From: Ureibacillus galli
GTDB lineage: Bacteria; Bacillota; Bacilli; Bacillales_A; Planococcaceae
NCBI RefSeq assembly: GCF_014836845.1
Contig: NZ_JACSQA010000025.1
Span: 1 to 53,530, forward strand
DNA length: 53,530 bases
Direction of reading: 5' to 3'
Shown: positions 15,005 through 23,521 of the stretch, piece after piece
Numbering within the stretch: the stretch's first letter is position 1
Layout: each line of letters begins with the position of its first letter
The notes under the pieces: model-generated
The model's input: the letters and a program-made list of their open reading frames with translations, nothing else
Told to the model about the DNA's origin: nothing
The model's database searches: none
Position numbers and translations under genes: made by a program

Positions 15005-16267
15005 TTAAGCTGCTACCTGTAATACGTCCATATGAGGAATGTCCGATAACATGCGTTCTTCACTAAATTCGCACTGCTTTTTACCGATGGTAAATAAAAT
15101 ACGTATGAGCTTATTACATATTGCAATTCAATTAGAGATTGCATCTTCTTCAAAGGATTATTTGGACGCTTTGTAAAATACTCATGTAATGCCTTAAAAG
15201 CGGTATTTTTAGCGACCAAAGGCATTGCAACTCGAAAGAGGAGAGCTCTTAATGTCTTCCTACCTCTCTTGGTAATTTAGGTTTGTCCTTTATGCTTACC
15301 AGATGTATTTTCCTTAAGACTAAGCCCAGCTAGTTTGATAATCTGCCTTGGGTGGGAATAGTAACTTAGGTCTCCTACCTCTGAAAAAAAGCCTGCAACC
15401 GTGTCTTTCCCTATTCCCTTAATAGCCAACATTTGTTCAACACCTGGAATTTGTTCAAGAAGTTTATCTATGTTAGATTCCAGTTCTTCGAACTTTTCTT
15501 TTATTAGTTCATATTTGTCTATTAACGTGCGAAGCTCTAACTTAGCCATATCAGAACCTTCCCTAATACCAATTGAAGCAACTGCAATCTTCTTTAGTTC
15601 TTTTATTTTACTGAGTCCCACTGCACGTTTAACAGCTTTTCGAAGATGTACTAGTATCTCCTGTTCGGAGAGAGCTACTAACTCATGTGGCAATAAATTT
15701 AGTTTTAATAATTGTATAGCAGATTTACCTTCCCAATCCTTAAAAGACGGTAAGAAACTCTGGAAAATAGCGGTCTATCCAATTATGGACTTGCCCTTGA
15801 ACTGCTTGAAGATCAACAGATAGAAGATCACGTATTTTTCTAGCCACACGAAGTTCTGCATATCTCCCGTCTTTGACCAACTGTGCGATAACTCTTGCAT
15901 CCTTTACATCATTTTTAGTTGGAGAATTATCATCTAACTCTTTACTTTTCTTTACATGCAAAGGATTTACAACTACAAACTTGATATTTTTCGCCTTAAG
16001 GAAGTGAGCTAAATTCAGCCAATAGTGACCTGTCGGCTCCATTCCTACGATCACTTTTTCCATATTGTTTTGATTCATTAACTTTTTTATCCACTCTAAG
16101 AAACAGTTAAAACTAGAATCTGTATTTTCAAAGTATAAAGGTGCTGAAAATTCTAAACCTCTAAAGTCTTGGGCTCTTGCCACATGCTTGTATTTAGCAA
16201 TATCAACACCTATAATTAATGTTTGAGAAGTAATTTGAGCAATCTTTTCATTTTGGTTATAATTCAT
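15005..16267 (-). pseudogene. IS110-family transposase, broken by two frameshifts and a stop
   Basis: A DEDD-type recombinase gene of the IS110 family, in which a RuvC-like N-terminal domain and a C-terminal serine domain act with a bridge RNA. The N-terminal part has the acidic motif residues in IIGVDIAKYKH, GMEPTGHYW and DVKDARVIAQL. Damage: an extra T near 15753 shifts the frame after FPEFLTVF, where the next frame resumes KDWEGKSAIQLL; a TAA at 15277-15279 interrupts GKHKGQT / ITKRGRKTLRALL; and a second frameshift near 15120 separates KKMQSLI from CNKLIRILFTIGKKQC, which runs to ...HMDVLQVAA and a TAA at 15005. Restored, the protein would have about 420 residues, full length for the family. 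It is nested in the Tn3-type transposon and clearly dead, so it is older there than the perfect transposon ends. Confidence 0.88.
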
Positions 16268-16610
16268 TTGAATAGCCTCCTGGTATATGTGTTTGTTGTC
16301 CTTTTTGCCGCCAAGCTTTGGACATTCATATCATACCAAGGGGCTTTTTTATGTTCAAACCTCATATTTCTTCATTACAGGAATGCTGCCCGTTAGTGTA
16401 AGTACACCTTTTCACAATCTCCTATATCCATTTCCTCTATATAAAAAAATACCAAAAACGACCGTTTTTGGTTGTAGAAAAGAGATTATCTAAAAATATT
16501 CAAAAACTACTTAAAACACATAACCAAAAATATAACCAAAATCAAATTACTAATATATCTATTTAAATACCCTTTATGGTATAGTAAATGTATTAAGTAA
16601 GGGGGGATTT
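16268..16610. other. Region upstream of tnpR: IS110 flank and probable res area
   Basis: 343 bases without a gene. The left part should be the upstream flank of the IS110-type element. At 16451-16472 ACCAAAAACG pairs with CGTTTTTGGT around two bases. The right part (16510-16600) has two AACCAAAA repeats and AT-rich half-palindromes directly before tnpR, where the res recombination site of Tn3 elements usually lies. I cannot assign res subsites by eye. Confidence 0.45.
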
Positions 16611-17183
16611 GTGTTGAAATTTGGATATGCACGGGTAAGTACGCAAGATCAGTCATTGTCATTACAACTGGATGCTTTGAACCATTATGAAGTGGAACAG
16701 ATTTTTGAAGAAAAAGAATCAGGTAAGAGGAAAAACCGGCCTCAATTGGACGAGCTACTTAAAGTTCTGCGTAAGGGCGACACAGTAGTTGTCTACAAAT
16801 TAGATCGTATCAGTCGAAGTACCAAACATTTAATTGAACTCATGGAGCAGTTTGAAGCTAAGGGAATTCATTTCGTGTCTATTCAAGATAAAATTGACAC
16901 AACAACAGCTATGGGGCGATTCTTTTTCAGAATGTTAGCCAGCATAGCCGAATTAGAACGGGACATCATTAGTGAACGAACTAAAGATGGACTGGTAGCT
17001 GCTAGAGCTAGGGGAAGAAATGGAGGTAGACCGAAGGTTGAACCTAAAAAAATCATGCTTGCCATGAAGATGTATGAAAGTAAAGACTACTCCTTATCTC
17101 AAATTAAAGAAGCCACAGGAATAGGAGCAACAACGTTATATCGTTACTTAGGAACAAAAGAAAAATCTGGCAAGGAGGTATAA
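16611..17183 (+). CDS. tnpR: Tn3-family serine resolvase TnpR
   Basis: Resolves transposon cointegrates by recombination at res and usually represses tnpA. A 190-residue serine recombinase: catalytic serine in GYARVSTQDQ near residue 10, VVYKLDRISRS with the conserved arginines, TAMGRFFFRMLASIAELERDII for the dimer helix, and a C-terminal helix-turn-helix (YSLSQIKEATGIGATTLYRYL). The start may be GTG 16611 or TTG 16614; AAGGGGGG upstream suits the TTG slightly better. The stop is one base before the tnpA start, so the two are co-transcribed. Confidence 0.93.
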   Translation: MLKFGYARVSTQDQSLSLQLDALNHYEVEQIFEEKESGKRKNRPQLDELLKVLRKGDTVVVYKLDRISRSTKHLIELMEQFEAKGIHFVSIQDKIDTTTAMGRFFFRMLASIAELERDIISERTKDGLVAARARGRNGGRPKVEPKKIMLAMKMYESKDYSLSQIKEATGIGATTLYRYLGTKEKSGKEV

Positions 17184-17184
17184 C

Positions 17185-20133
17185 ATGAGAGGGAAAGAGC
17201 TGTTAACCTCCGATCAGCGAAATATGTTTGTGTCTATTCCTGATGATATGAATGAGCATGACATAGAAATGCACTATACTTTTACCTCAGAAGATCTTGG
17301 ATTTATTAATAAGCACCGAAGAGACCATAATCGCTTAGGGGTTGCTTTACAGCTCGCTGTCCTTCGGTATCCAGGTTGGACTTTATTTCAGATTAAAGAC
17401 ATTCCCAGCCCAATACTCGATTATATTGCAAAACAAATTGATGTCTCCCCTCAAGAATATACCCAGTATGCAAAACGGGTAGCAACTCGAAATGAACATC
17501 TAGAGGAACTTCGGCAACATTATGGCTACCAAAACTTATCCTTTGGGGCATATCGAATAATTGCACAATTTACTCTTAAACTTGCTCTTGAGAACGGAAA
17601 TACAGACTACTTGATTCGCTCAACAATTGAAGAATTGCGAAGACAAAAAGTAATTTTGCCAGCACTGACAACAATAGAAAGGATTGTATGGGAAGCTCGT
17701 CAACGGGCAGAAGAACGAATTTTTAAATCTATCATCTCTACATTAAGTGAATCTCAAAAACAAAAGTTAGATCACTTACTTGATGCAAGTTCCACCAATT
17801 CAAAGACACCCCTTGCTTGGTTGCGAGAAGTTCCCGGTCAATCTTCTCCAGATGCCTTCTTAAAGGTTATAAAACGTCTTCAAGTCATACGAACTTTGCA
17901 ACTTAATGTGGATATTAAAGAAATTCATCCAAATAGGGTCTTACAGCTAGCACGATTGGGTTCCAAATATGAACCCCGTTCATTCCGTAGATTTAAAGAG
18001 AATAAGAAATTTGCGCTTTTAGTTTTACACCTCCTACAACTTAGCCAAAACCTTACTGATCATGCCTTTGAGATACATGATCGGCAAATTAGCCTATTGT
18101 TATCAAAAGGACGTAAAGCTCAAGAAGAGATTCAGAGGTTAAATGGTAAATCAGTTAATGAAAAGGTTATTCACTTTGCAGATTTGGGAACAGCATTGAT
18201 TCAAGCAAAAGAACAAGGGAAGGACCCATTTGAAGCCTTAGAAGCTATTATGCCTTGGGAGGACTTCGTAAACTCAATAGAAGAGGCGAAGCAATTATCA
18301 CGCCCTATGGATTACGATTACTTAGACTTACTAAAATTTCGCTTTAACTACTTACGTAAATATACTCCAACATTGTTAGAAGCCCTAGAATTCACTTCTA
18401 CAAAATCAGGAGAGCCATTGCTTCAAGCTATTGAGACCATTAAAGAGATGAACAAAAATAATAAACGAAAAATTCCAGAAGGAGCTCCTTTGGACTTTAT
18501 CTCGAATCGCTGGCAAAAGCACGTTTATGATGATGATGGTAATATAAATCGCCAATATTATGAGATGTCTGTTCTTACCGAGTTAAGAAATCTTGTACGC
18601 TCAGGTAACGTTTCTATTAAAGGAAGTCGTCAGCATCAAGATTTTGATAATTATTTAGTGACAAAAGAAGCATGGGAGCAAAACAAGCACCTTAATGGAC
18701 TTACCGCACCACCTTCTGTTGATGAATACTTAAAATTGAAAATAGATGCATTACATGATCGGCTTGAATGGATTAAAGCGAATATCACAGAATTAGATGG
18801 GGTTAATTTTGAAGACGGACGGCTGCATCTCCATCGTTTGGAGAAAAACGTTCCAGAAACAGCACGAGAATATAGTTTATCTCTATATCAACTGATACCT
18901 CGTGTGAAGTTGACAGATTTGCTTATGGAAGTAGCAAGTTGGACGGGATTCGAAAAGCAGTTCCTCCATGCTTCTACGCTGAATCCACCGAAAGAAGAAG
19001 AAAAGCCTGCGATCATGGCAGCGATTATGGCTATGGGAACAAACATCGGTCTTACTAAGATGGCAGAAGCGACACAAGGGGTTTCTTACCGGCAAATGTC
19101 CACAGCCTCACAGTGGCGTTTATATGAAGATGCTATGAATAAAGCACAAGCCGTTATAGTGAATTTTCAACACCAGTTAAACTTGTCGTCGTACTGGGGC
19201 GATGGTACAACTTCTTCTTCAGATGGAATGCGTGTTCAAGTAGGAGTTTCATCCTTACACGCTGATGCAAATCCACATTACGGCACAGGGAAAGGAACAA
19301 CCATTTATCGGTTTGTTAGTGACCAATTTTCTAGCTTCTATACGAAAGTGATTAATACAAACGCAAGAGACGCTGTTCATGTTATAGATGGTTTATTGCA
19401 TCATGAAACCGACTTGCATATTGAAGAACATTATACAGATACGGCTGGTTATACGGATCAAGTATTCGGATTAACTAATTTGTTAGGATTTCGATTTGCC
19501 CCAAGACTACGAGACCTTGCAGATTCAAAACTTTATTCATTTGAAAAGCCAGACCAATATCCAGAAATGGAGAAGTTGCTTCGTGGAAGAATTAACACCA
19601 AGATCATTCAGGAAAATTATGATGATGTATTAAGGTTGGCACATTCCATTCGTAAAGGAACGGTCTCTGCTTCTCTCATTATGGGGAAATTAGGTTCTTA
19701 TTCTCGTCAAAATAGCCTTGCGACAACTTTAAGAGAGATGGGTCGCATAGATAAAACCTTGTTTATATTAGATTATATTTCTAGCGAAACATTGCGTCGG
19801 CGAATTCAACGTGGATTAAATAAAGGAGAAGCTATGAATGCATTGGCACGAGCTATTTTCTTTGGGAAACATGGGGAACTTAGAGAAAGAGCAATACAAG
19901 ATCAATTACAGCGTGCCAGCGCCTTAAACTTAATTATTAATGCTATTAGTATTTGGAATACCGTGTATCTATCACAAGCAATTGAACATTTTAAAAATAC
20001 AGGAAAGTATCAAGAGGAATTGCTCCCGCACATATCACCATTAGGATGGGAACATATAAACTTTCTAGGTGAATATTCATTTATACCTGAGATTTTGAAC
20101 TCAATACATTCCCTAAGTCCACTTAGGATATAA
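17185..20133 (+). CDS. tnpA: Tn3-family transposase TnpA
   Basis: The DDE transposase that makes the cointegrate in replicative transposition. At 982 residues it is full length (Tn1546 TnpA has 988). The C-terminal catalytic region shows the acidic triad in context: first Asp in SSYWGDGTTSSSDG, second Asp in EEHYTDTAGYTDQVFGL, and Glu in RRIQRGLNKGEAMNALARAI, followed by the family tail LQRASALNLIINAISIWNTVY. The N-terminal region (FTSEDLGFINKHRRDHNRLG) is the usual DNA-binding DUF4158-type start. ATG 17185 follows an AAGGAGG site inside the end of tnpR. The stop lies three bases before the subterminal hairpin, which probably doubles as terminator. The frame is intact, so the element may be active. 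Confidence 0.96.
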   Translation: MRGKELLTSDQRNMFVSIPDDMNEHDIEMHYTFTSEDLGFINKHRRDHNRLGVALQLAVLRYPGWTLFQIKDIPSPILDYIAKQIDVSPQEYTQYAKRVATRNEHLEELRQHYGYQNLSFGAYRIIAQFTLKLALENGNTDYLIRSTIEELRRQKVILPALTTIERIVWEARQRAEERIFKSIISTLSESQKQKLDHLLDASSTNSKTPLAWLREVPGQSSPDAFLKVIKRLQVIRTLQLNVDIKEIHPNRVLQLARLGSKYEPRSFRRFKENKKFALLVLHLLQLSQNLTDHAFEIHDRQISLLLSKGRKAQEEIQRLNGKSVNEKVIHFADLGTALIQAKEQGKDPFEALEAIMPWEDFVNSIEEAKQLSRPMDYDYLDLLKFRFNYLRKYTPTLLEALEFTSTKSGEPLLQAIETIKEMNKNNKRKIPEGAPLDFISNRWQKHVYDDDGNINRQYYEMSVLTELRNLVRSGNVSIKGSRQHQDFDNYLVTKEAWEQNKHLNGLTAPPSVDEYLKLKIDALHDRLEWIKANITELDGVNFEDGRLHLHRLEKNVPETAREYSLSLYQLIPRVKLTDLLMEVASWTGFEKQFLHASTLNPPKEEEKPAIMAAIMAMGTNIGLTKMAEATQGVSYRQMSTASQWRLYEDAMNKAQAVIVNFQHQLNLSSYWGDGTTSSSDGMRVQVGVSSLHADANPHYGTGKGTTIYRFVSDQFSSFYTKVINTNARDAVHVIDGLLHHETDLHIEEHYTDTAGYTDQVFGLTNLLGFRFAPRLRDLADSKLYSFEKPDQYPEMEKLLRGRINTKIIQENYDDVLRLAHSIRKGTVSASLIMGKLGSYSRQNSLATTLREMGRIDKTLFILDYISSETLRRRIQRGLNKGEAMNALARAIFFGKHGELRERAIQDQLQRASALNLIINAISIWNTVYLSQAIEHFKNTGKYQEELLPHISPLGWEHINFLGEYSFIPEILNSIHSLSPLRI

Positions 20134-20135
20134 AA

Positions 20136-20176
20136 AAACCCTAATTTTTCTGCTTAGCGTAGAAAAATTAGGGTTT
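20136..20176 (+). terminator. Subterminal hairpin at the right end, probable tnpA terminator
   Basis: AAACCCTAAT pairs with ATTAGGGTTT, with an inner TTTTCT / AGAAAA pairing as read from the left-end strand, three bases after the tnpA stop. A second copy of the terminal word ACGCTAAG lies in the loop region (minus strand). It mirrors the left-end hairpin but has A-T pairs where that one has G-C. Confidence 0.7.
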
Positions 20177-20193
20177 TCATATCCAAAAAATGT

Positions 20194-20231
20194 CTTAGCG
20201 TATAATATCCGCGTTTTGTCGGCAGTACCCC
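20194..20231 (-). repeat. Right 38-bp terminal inverted repeat
   Basis: Begins CTTAGCGTATAATATCCGCG and ends TCGGCAGTACCCC on the plus strand. One mismatch to the left repeat. Homology to the left end extends inward to about 20136. Confidence 0.95.
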
Positions 20232-20236
20232 TTATA
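20232..20236. repeat. Target site duplication TTATA, right copy
   Basis: TTATA directly follows the last base of the right terminal repeat and matches 10371-10375. Confidence 0.92.
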
Positions 20237-20324
20237 GGTAAAATTATAAAAGTATAATTTTGCAGAAAAAACTGAAACTAACTATATAATTAGGACGTTT
20301 ACAATAATTGCTAAAACAAAACAC

Positions 20325-20365
20325 TTGATTAATAGATTATTTATATTATAATTGACTAGTCAATT
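20325..20365 (+). promoter_or_regulatory. Promoter with overlapping palindromic operator for the MarR gene
   Basis: TTGATT (20325-20330), 16 bases, TATAAT (20347-20352) forms a sigma-A-like promoter. A perfect 16-base palindrome, AATTGACTAGTCAATT (20350-20365), overlaps the -10 and the expected transcription start. A second CAATTG-centred half-site follows. This is what autorepression by the MarR protein encoded just downstream would need. Confidence 0.65.
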
Positions 20366-20396
20366 GTTGACCAATCAATTGATAAGGAGGCATGAA

Positions 20397-20831
20397 ATGG
20401 ATCAATCCTGCGAAGAAATAAAACAGATGATTTTTATGTTTAAAAATATTGATCGACAAGTTACACAGAACTTTGAAAAGCGCACAGGGATCAGTCTAAC
20501 TCGATATGAAATTTTGTATACCTTATTAAAATGCGGACAACTTTCACAAATCGAGTTACAAAAAAAATTGAAAATTGATCAAGCTGCTATTACGAGACAC
20601 TTAAAAATTCTTGAAGAAAAAGATTTTGTTTTTCGAAATCGTAATAAACAAAATAATCGAGAAGTTATTGTGGAAATTACAGATAGAGGCAAAGGAATTT
20701 TAGAAAACTGTGATTCAAATAGAAAACAATTTTTTGATGAATTATTTCATAATTTTACAACGAAAGAAATACAAGAACTTCAAATTATGTTAAAAAAACT
20801 AATGGATAATTCTGACAAACCACATTGTTAG
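20397..20831 (+). CDS. MarR-family transcriptional regulator
   Basis: A 144-residue winged-helix repressor. The MarR fold is visible: dimerisation helix (QMIFMFKNIDRQVTQNFEKR), LTRYEILYTLLKCGQLSQIEL, the recognition helix region KLKIDQAAITRHLKILEEKDF, and the wing with FRNRNKQNNREVIVEITDRG. I chose ATG 20397 because AAGGAGG lies eight bases before it. With the nitroreductase gene downstream it resembles the YdgJ-YdgI pair of B. subtilis. No conserved redox cysteine is evident beyond a single one near residue 5 and one near 50, so the signal is unknown. The transposon's right end is only 165 bases upstream, and its own promoter looks intact. Confidence 0.88.
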   Translation: MDQSCEEIKQMIFMFKNIDRQVTQNFEKRTGISLTRYEILYTLLKCGQLSQIELQKKLKIDQAAITRHLKILEEKDFVFRNRNKQNNREVIVEITDRGKGILENCDSNRKQFFDELFHNFTTKEIQELQIMLKKLMDNSDKPHC

Positions 20832-20932
20832 TACAAAAACGTTATACATGCCATCTTAGATTGTCAGCAGGTCGTACCACACAAACCATTGTTATTTAAA
20901 ATGATATAGCTATTTTGAAAGGGGTATATAAA

Positions 20933-21550
20933 ATGCCAAACACAATTCAACAAATCATGCATGAAAGAAAATCAGTTCGTAAATATAAAGAAGGTGTCGT
21001 AATCCCTAGGGAGAAATTACAAGCTTTATTAGAAAATGCCATTTCAGCTCCATCATCAAGTAATATGCAACCGTGGCGTTTCATCGTTATTGAGGATCAA
21101 CAAGTTAAAAAAGAGTTGCGTCAAATTGCAAATGACCAAGAACAAGTCGAAACTTCGTCAGCGATTATTGCCGTTCTTGGTGATCTTGAAATGTACAAAA
21201 ACTCTGAACAAATTTATAATGCTAATTATGAAAAGGGTTATATGCCTCGAGAATTAGCTGATTTAATGATAAAAAATTCCCTTTCCATGTATGGAAGTTT
21301 ACCAGTAGATATTATTAAAAATATTGTTCATTTTGATGCTGGTTTAGTTTCAATGCAAATTATGCTTCTGGCTAAAGAAATGGGTTATGATACAGTACCA
21401 ATGGGTGGTTTTGATAAAGCGAAATTTGGGGAAAAATTTAATTTACCAAAAAACGAAATACCTATCATTTTAATTGCTATTGGCGAAGCATCTGCTCCAG
21501 CTTACGGATCATCACGTCTGCCAATTGAACAAATCACAAGATTTATTTAA
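20933..21550 (+). CDS. Nitroreductase-family flavoprotein (YdgI-like)
   Basis: A 205-residue FMN-dependent NAD(P)H oxidoreductase of the nitroreductase family, probably reducing quinones or nitro compounds. Landmarks: MHERKSVRKYKEGVVIP at the N terminus, SAPSSSNMQPWRFIVI (FMN-binding Ser/Asn), AKEMGYDTVPMGGFD, and IILIAIGEASAPAYGSSRLP near the C terminus. ATG 20933 follows GAAAGGGG. It lies 101 bases after the MarR gene on the same strand and is the likely regulatory target. The exact substrate is unknown. It resembles B. subtilis YdgI in length and sequence pattern. Confidence 0.87.
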   Translation: MPNTIQQIMHERKSVRKYKEGVVIPREKLQALLENAISAPSSSNMQPWRFIVIEDQQVKKELRQIANDQEQVETSSAIIAVLGDLEMYKNSEQIYNANYEKGYMPRELADLMIKNSLSMYGSLPVDIIKNIVHFDAGLVSMQIMLLAKEMGYDTVPMGGFDKAKFGEKFNLPKNEIPIILIAIGEASAPAYGSSRLPIEQITRFI

Positions 21551-21685
21551 TAATCATAACGATTGATATATGAAAAGTAGCGTTGACTTAAATGGTCAAC
21601 GCTATTTTTTATATTGAAATTGAGGAATGAAAGTATTCTTTAAGCAAACAATAAAGGATATTAATGTGAAAAGGATAGAAGAATA

Positions 21686-22591
21686 GTGAATATTTTTGAT
21701 TGTGTAATTGTAGGAGCAGGGCCAGCTGGTTTAAGCGCAAGCTTGACTTTAGGAAGAGCTAGAAGAAAAATTGCTCTTTTTGATGATGGTACAAATCGAA
21801 ATCGAGTAACAACCCAGTCGAATGGTTTTTTAACTCGTGATGGCATTAAACCAATGGAATTTAAAGAAATTGGATTAAGGGAGTTAAGTCACTATCCCTC
21901 CGTTCATTTTTTTAAAAAGACTATTCAAAATATCTCAAAGTATCGTAGTAATCAATTTATTGTAAAAACGGATGATGGACAAAGTTTTATTTCCGATAAA
22001 CTTTTACTTGCGAGTGGCATTCAAGAACATTTTTCTGTCCCAAATATTAGAGATTTTTACGGGAAAAGTTTATTTAATTGTCCTTATTGTGATGGTTGGG
22101 AGTTGAGGGATAAGCAACTTATTATTATTGCTGACAAAGAAGAACATGCTCTTCATATGGCAAAATTACTCTATAACTGGTCAAAGGAGTTCGTTATATT
22201 ATCTAATGGGAATAAGTTTTCAAAAGAAGGAATCCATGAACTACAGAAAAGAAATATAAAAGTAAAAACGGAAACGATTAAAAATTTAATCGGAGATAAT
22301 GGTTATATTCAACAAGTTGAATTAACTTCTGGCGAAAAAGTGAATTGTGTAGGCGGATTTGTTGTACCATCCTTTTATCGACCTAATCCTTTTCTTGAAC
22401 AATTCAATTGTGAAATAAATGAAGATGGTGAAGTTATAACAGATGGACTTGGTCGCACTTCTTGCAAAAATGTCTATATTGCTGGAGAAATAAAAAGAAT
22501 AAGTAGCCCATCATCACTAATTAATTCAGCTGCTGATGGTTATAAAGTGGCTATTTCGATTAATCATGATCTATCGGAAGAAAGATTTTAA
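21686..22591 (+). CDS. Thioredoxin-reductase-like FAD/NAD(P)H oxidoreductase
   Basis: A 301-residue flavoprotein. The N-terminal FAD-binding motif is FDCVIVGAGPAGLSASLTLG. The redox motif CPYCDGWELRD is at about residues 133-142, and a weak second dinucleotide domain follows (LIIIADKEEHALHMAKLLY), which lacks the classical GxGxxA/G NAD(P)H motif. The closing ADGYKVAISINHD segment is the usual FAD contact at the C terminus (A-x-G-x-x-A type). The start is GTG, with AAAGGA ten bases upstream. It resembles the trxB-like orphans of Bacillus rather than the housekeeping enzyme. A partner protein is not encoded next to it. The missing NAD(P)H glycine motif raises the possibility of another electron donor. 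Confidence 0.82.
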   Translation: MNIFDCVIVGAGPAGLSASLTLGRARRKIALFDDGTNRNRVTTQSNGFLTRDGIKPMEFKEIGLRELSHYPSVHFFKKTIQNISKYRSNQFIVKTDDGQSFISDKLLLASGIQEHFSVPNIRDFYGKSLFNCPYCDGWELRDKQLIIIADKEEHALHMAKLLYNWSKEFVILSNGNKFSKEGIHELQKRNIKVKTETIKNLIGDNGYIQQVELTSGEKVNCVGGFVVPSFYRPNPFLEQFNCEINEDGEVITDGLGRTSCKNVYIAGEIKRISSPSSLINSAADGYKVAISINHDLSEERF

Positions 22592-22657
22592 TTATAAGCT
22601 GATTTTAGAGGAAAATATTCCCTGTTTGTCGAATGGTAGTAGATAGGGGGAATATAA

Positions 22658-23194
22658 ATGAGTGAAATACAATTTGTGAAATTTGATAATGAAATAAATG
22701 AATTGGTTTCTTTTATGACAAATAATACGTGGGAATTCCATTTGATACCTAATCCATCAAAGGAACAAATCATTCAAAACTATTATACTGGATATTATTT
22801 TCAAAATCGGGAAACATTTTGGATTATAAATAGCGATAACAAAATAGGCATCATTATAATAGAAGATATCAATGATACGATACCATTATTTGATATTCGT
22901 TTAGATAAAGCTGTACGGGGAAAAGGATATGGGGCTTTAGCTGTCCAATGGATTGTTCAATATCTCTTTACTTTACCCGATAAGAAAATTCGAATTGAAG
23001 CTCATACAAGAAGTGACAACTTAGCAATGAGAAAAACTCTCTTTAAATGTCGTTTCGTTAAAGAAGGTTATTTTAGAAATGCATGGGAAAATAATGGTGG
23101 TACGATATCCGATTCAATTTGTTATGCTATCATTCGTGATGATTGGGAAAAGGGTAAAATAACCCCTATAAAACTTAACGAAATACCTTTTTAA
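22658..23194 (+). CDS. GNAT N-acetyltransferase
   Basis: A 178-residue acetyltransferase of unknown substrate. GNAT elements: WIINSDNKIGIIIIEDI, then FDIRLDKAVRGKGYGALAVQWI with the acetyl-CoA loop (R-G-K-G-Y-G), then RIEAHTRSDNLAMRKTLFKCRFVKEGYFRNAW, the RimJ/RimL-type C-terminal part. ATG follows AGGGGGA. It stands between the flavoprotein gene and the thiamine operon with no shared regulatory signal. Confidence 0.85.
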   Translation: MSEIQFVKFDNEINELVSFMTNNTWEFHLIPNPSKEQIIQNYYTGYYFQNRETFWIINSDNKIGIIIIEDINDTIPLFDIRLDKAVRGKGYGALAVQWIVQYLFTLPDKKIRIEAHTRSDNLAMRKTLFKCRFVKEGYFRNAWENNGGTISDSICYAIIRDDWEKGKITPIKLNEIPF

Positions 23195-23310
23195 TCGAAA
23201 TATTTGTAACCTCTTTGAAGATTTCATTCGAAAGAGGTTTAAAATTTTGTTTATCTTTTCACTTGTAGAAAACTAGTTTTATGTTAATATGAAATCAATT
23301 AAATAATTTT

Positions 23311-23466
23311 GCAGGGGGACGCACTTTGCGTTGAGAAGGTTAAAACCTGACCCTTTGAACCTGACAGTTAAGACTGACGTAGGGAGCAAACATTTTTTCG
23401 AGAATACATATTCATATCTTGGAATTTTAACGCTCTTTTGTCATTGTACAAAAGGGCGTTTTTATT
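23311..23466 (+). ncRNA. TPP riboswitch with transcription terminator
   Basis: The aptamer runs from about 23311 to 23393: GGGGGACGC, TTGAGAAGG (CTGAGA box, one base off), ACCCTTTGAACCTGA, then GACGTAGGGA, in the fixed order of the thiamin pyrophosphate (THI-box) class. About 35 bases on, AACGCTCTTTTGT pairs with ACAAAAGGGCGTT and runs into TTTT (23429-23464), an intrinsic terminator. TPP binding is expected to favour termination and so switch off thiM-thiD-thiE. Confidence 0.93.
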
Positions 23467-23521
23467 TATAGCAATAACCAATACAAAGGGAAACGAGTAA
23501 AATCATTGAGGTGAAAATTTA

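Larger units (their letters stand above)
10376..20231. mobile_element. Tn3-family transposon carrying a ger operon (9,856 bp)
   Basis: A complete Tn3-family element. It has 38-bp terminal inverted repeats that begin GGGGTACTGCCGAC and end ACGCTAAG (GGGG...TAAG is the family pattern), with one mismatch, and a TTATA duplication outside. tnpR and tnpA lie at the right and read toward the right end; sizes (190 and 982 residues) resemble those of Tn1546. Cargo reads left: a gerA-gerB-gerC germinant-receptor operon with a sigma-G-type promoter. Between cargo and tnpR lies a broken IS110-family transposase gene. Near-perfect repeats and an intact duplication suggest recent insertion. Tn1546-like elements carrying the spoVA2mob spore-resistance operon are known in the B. 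subtilis group; the ger cargo suggests a comparable role in moving spore traits. Confidence 0.95.

Noticed and set aside
15401-15823. Plus-strand 140-residue frame across the transposase gene
   Set aside because: It is the antisense shadow of the IS110-family coding sequence, which is recognisable on the other strand.
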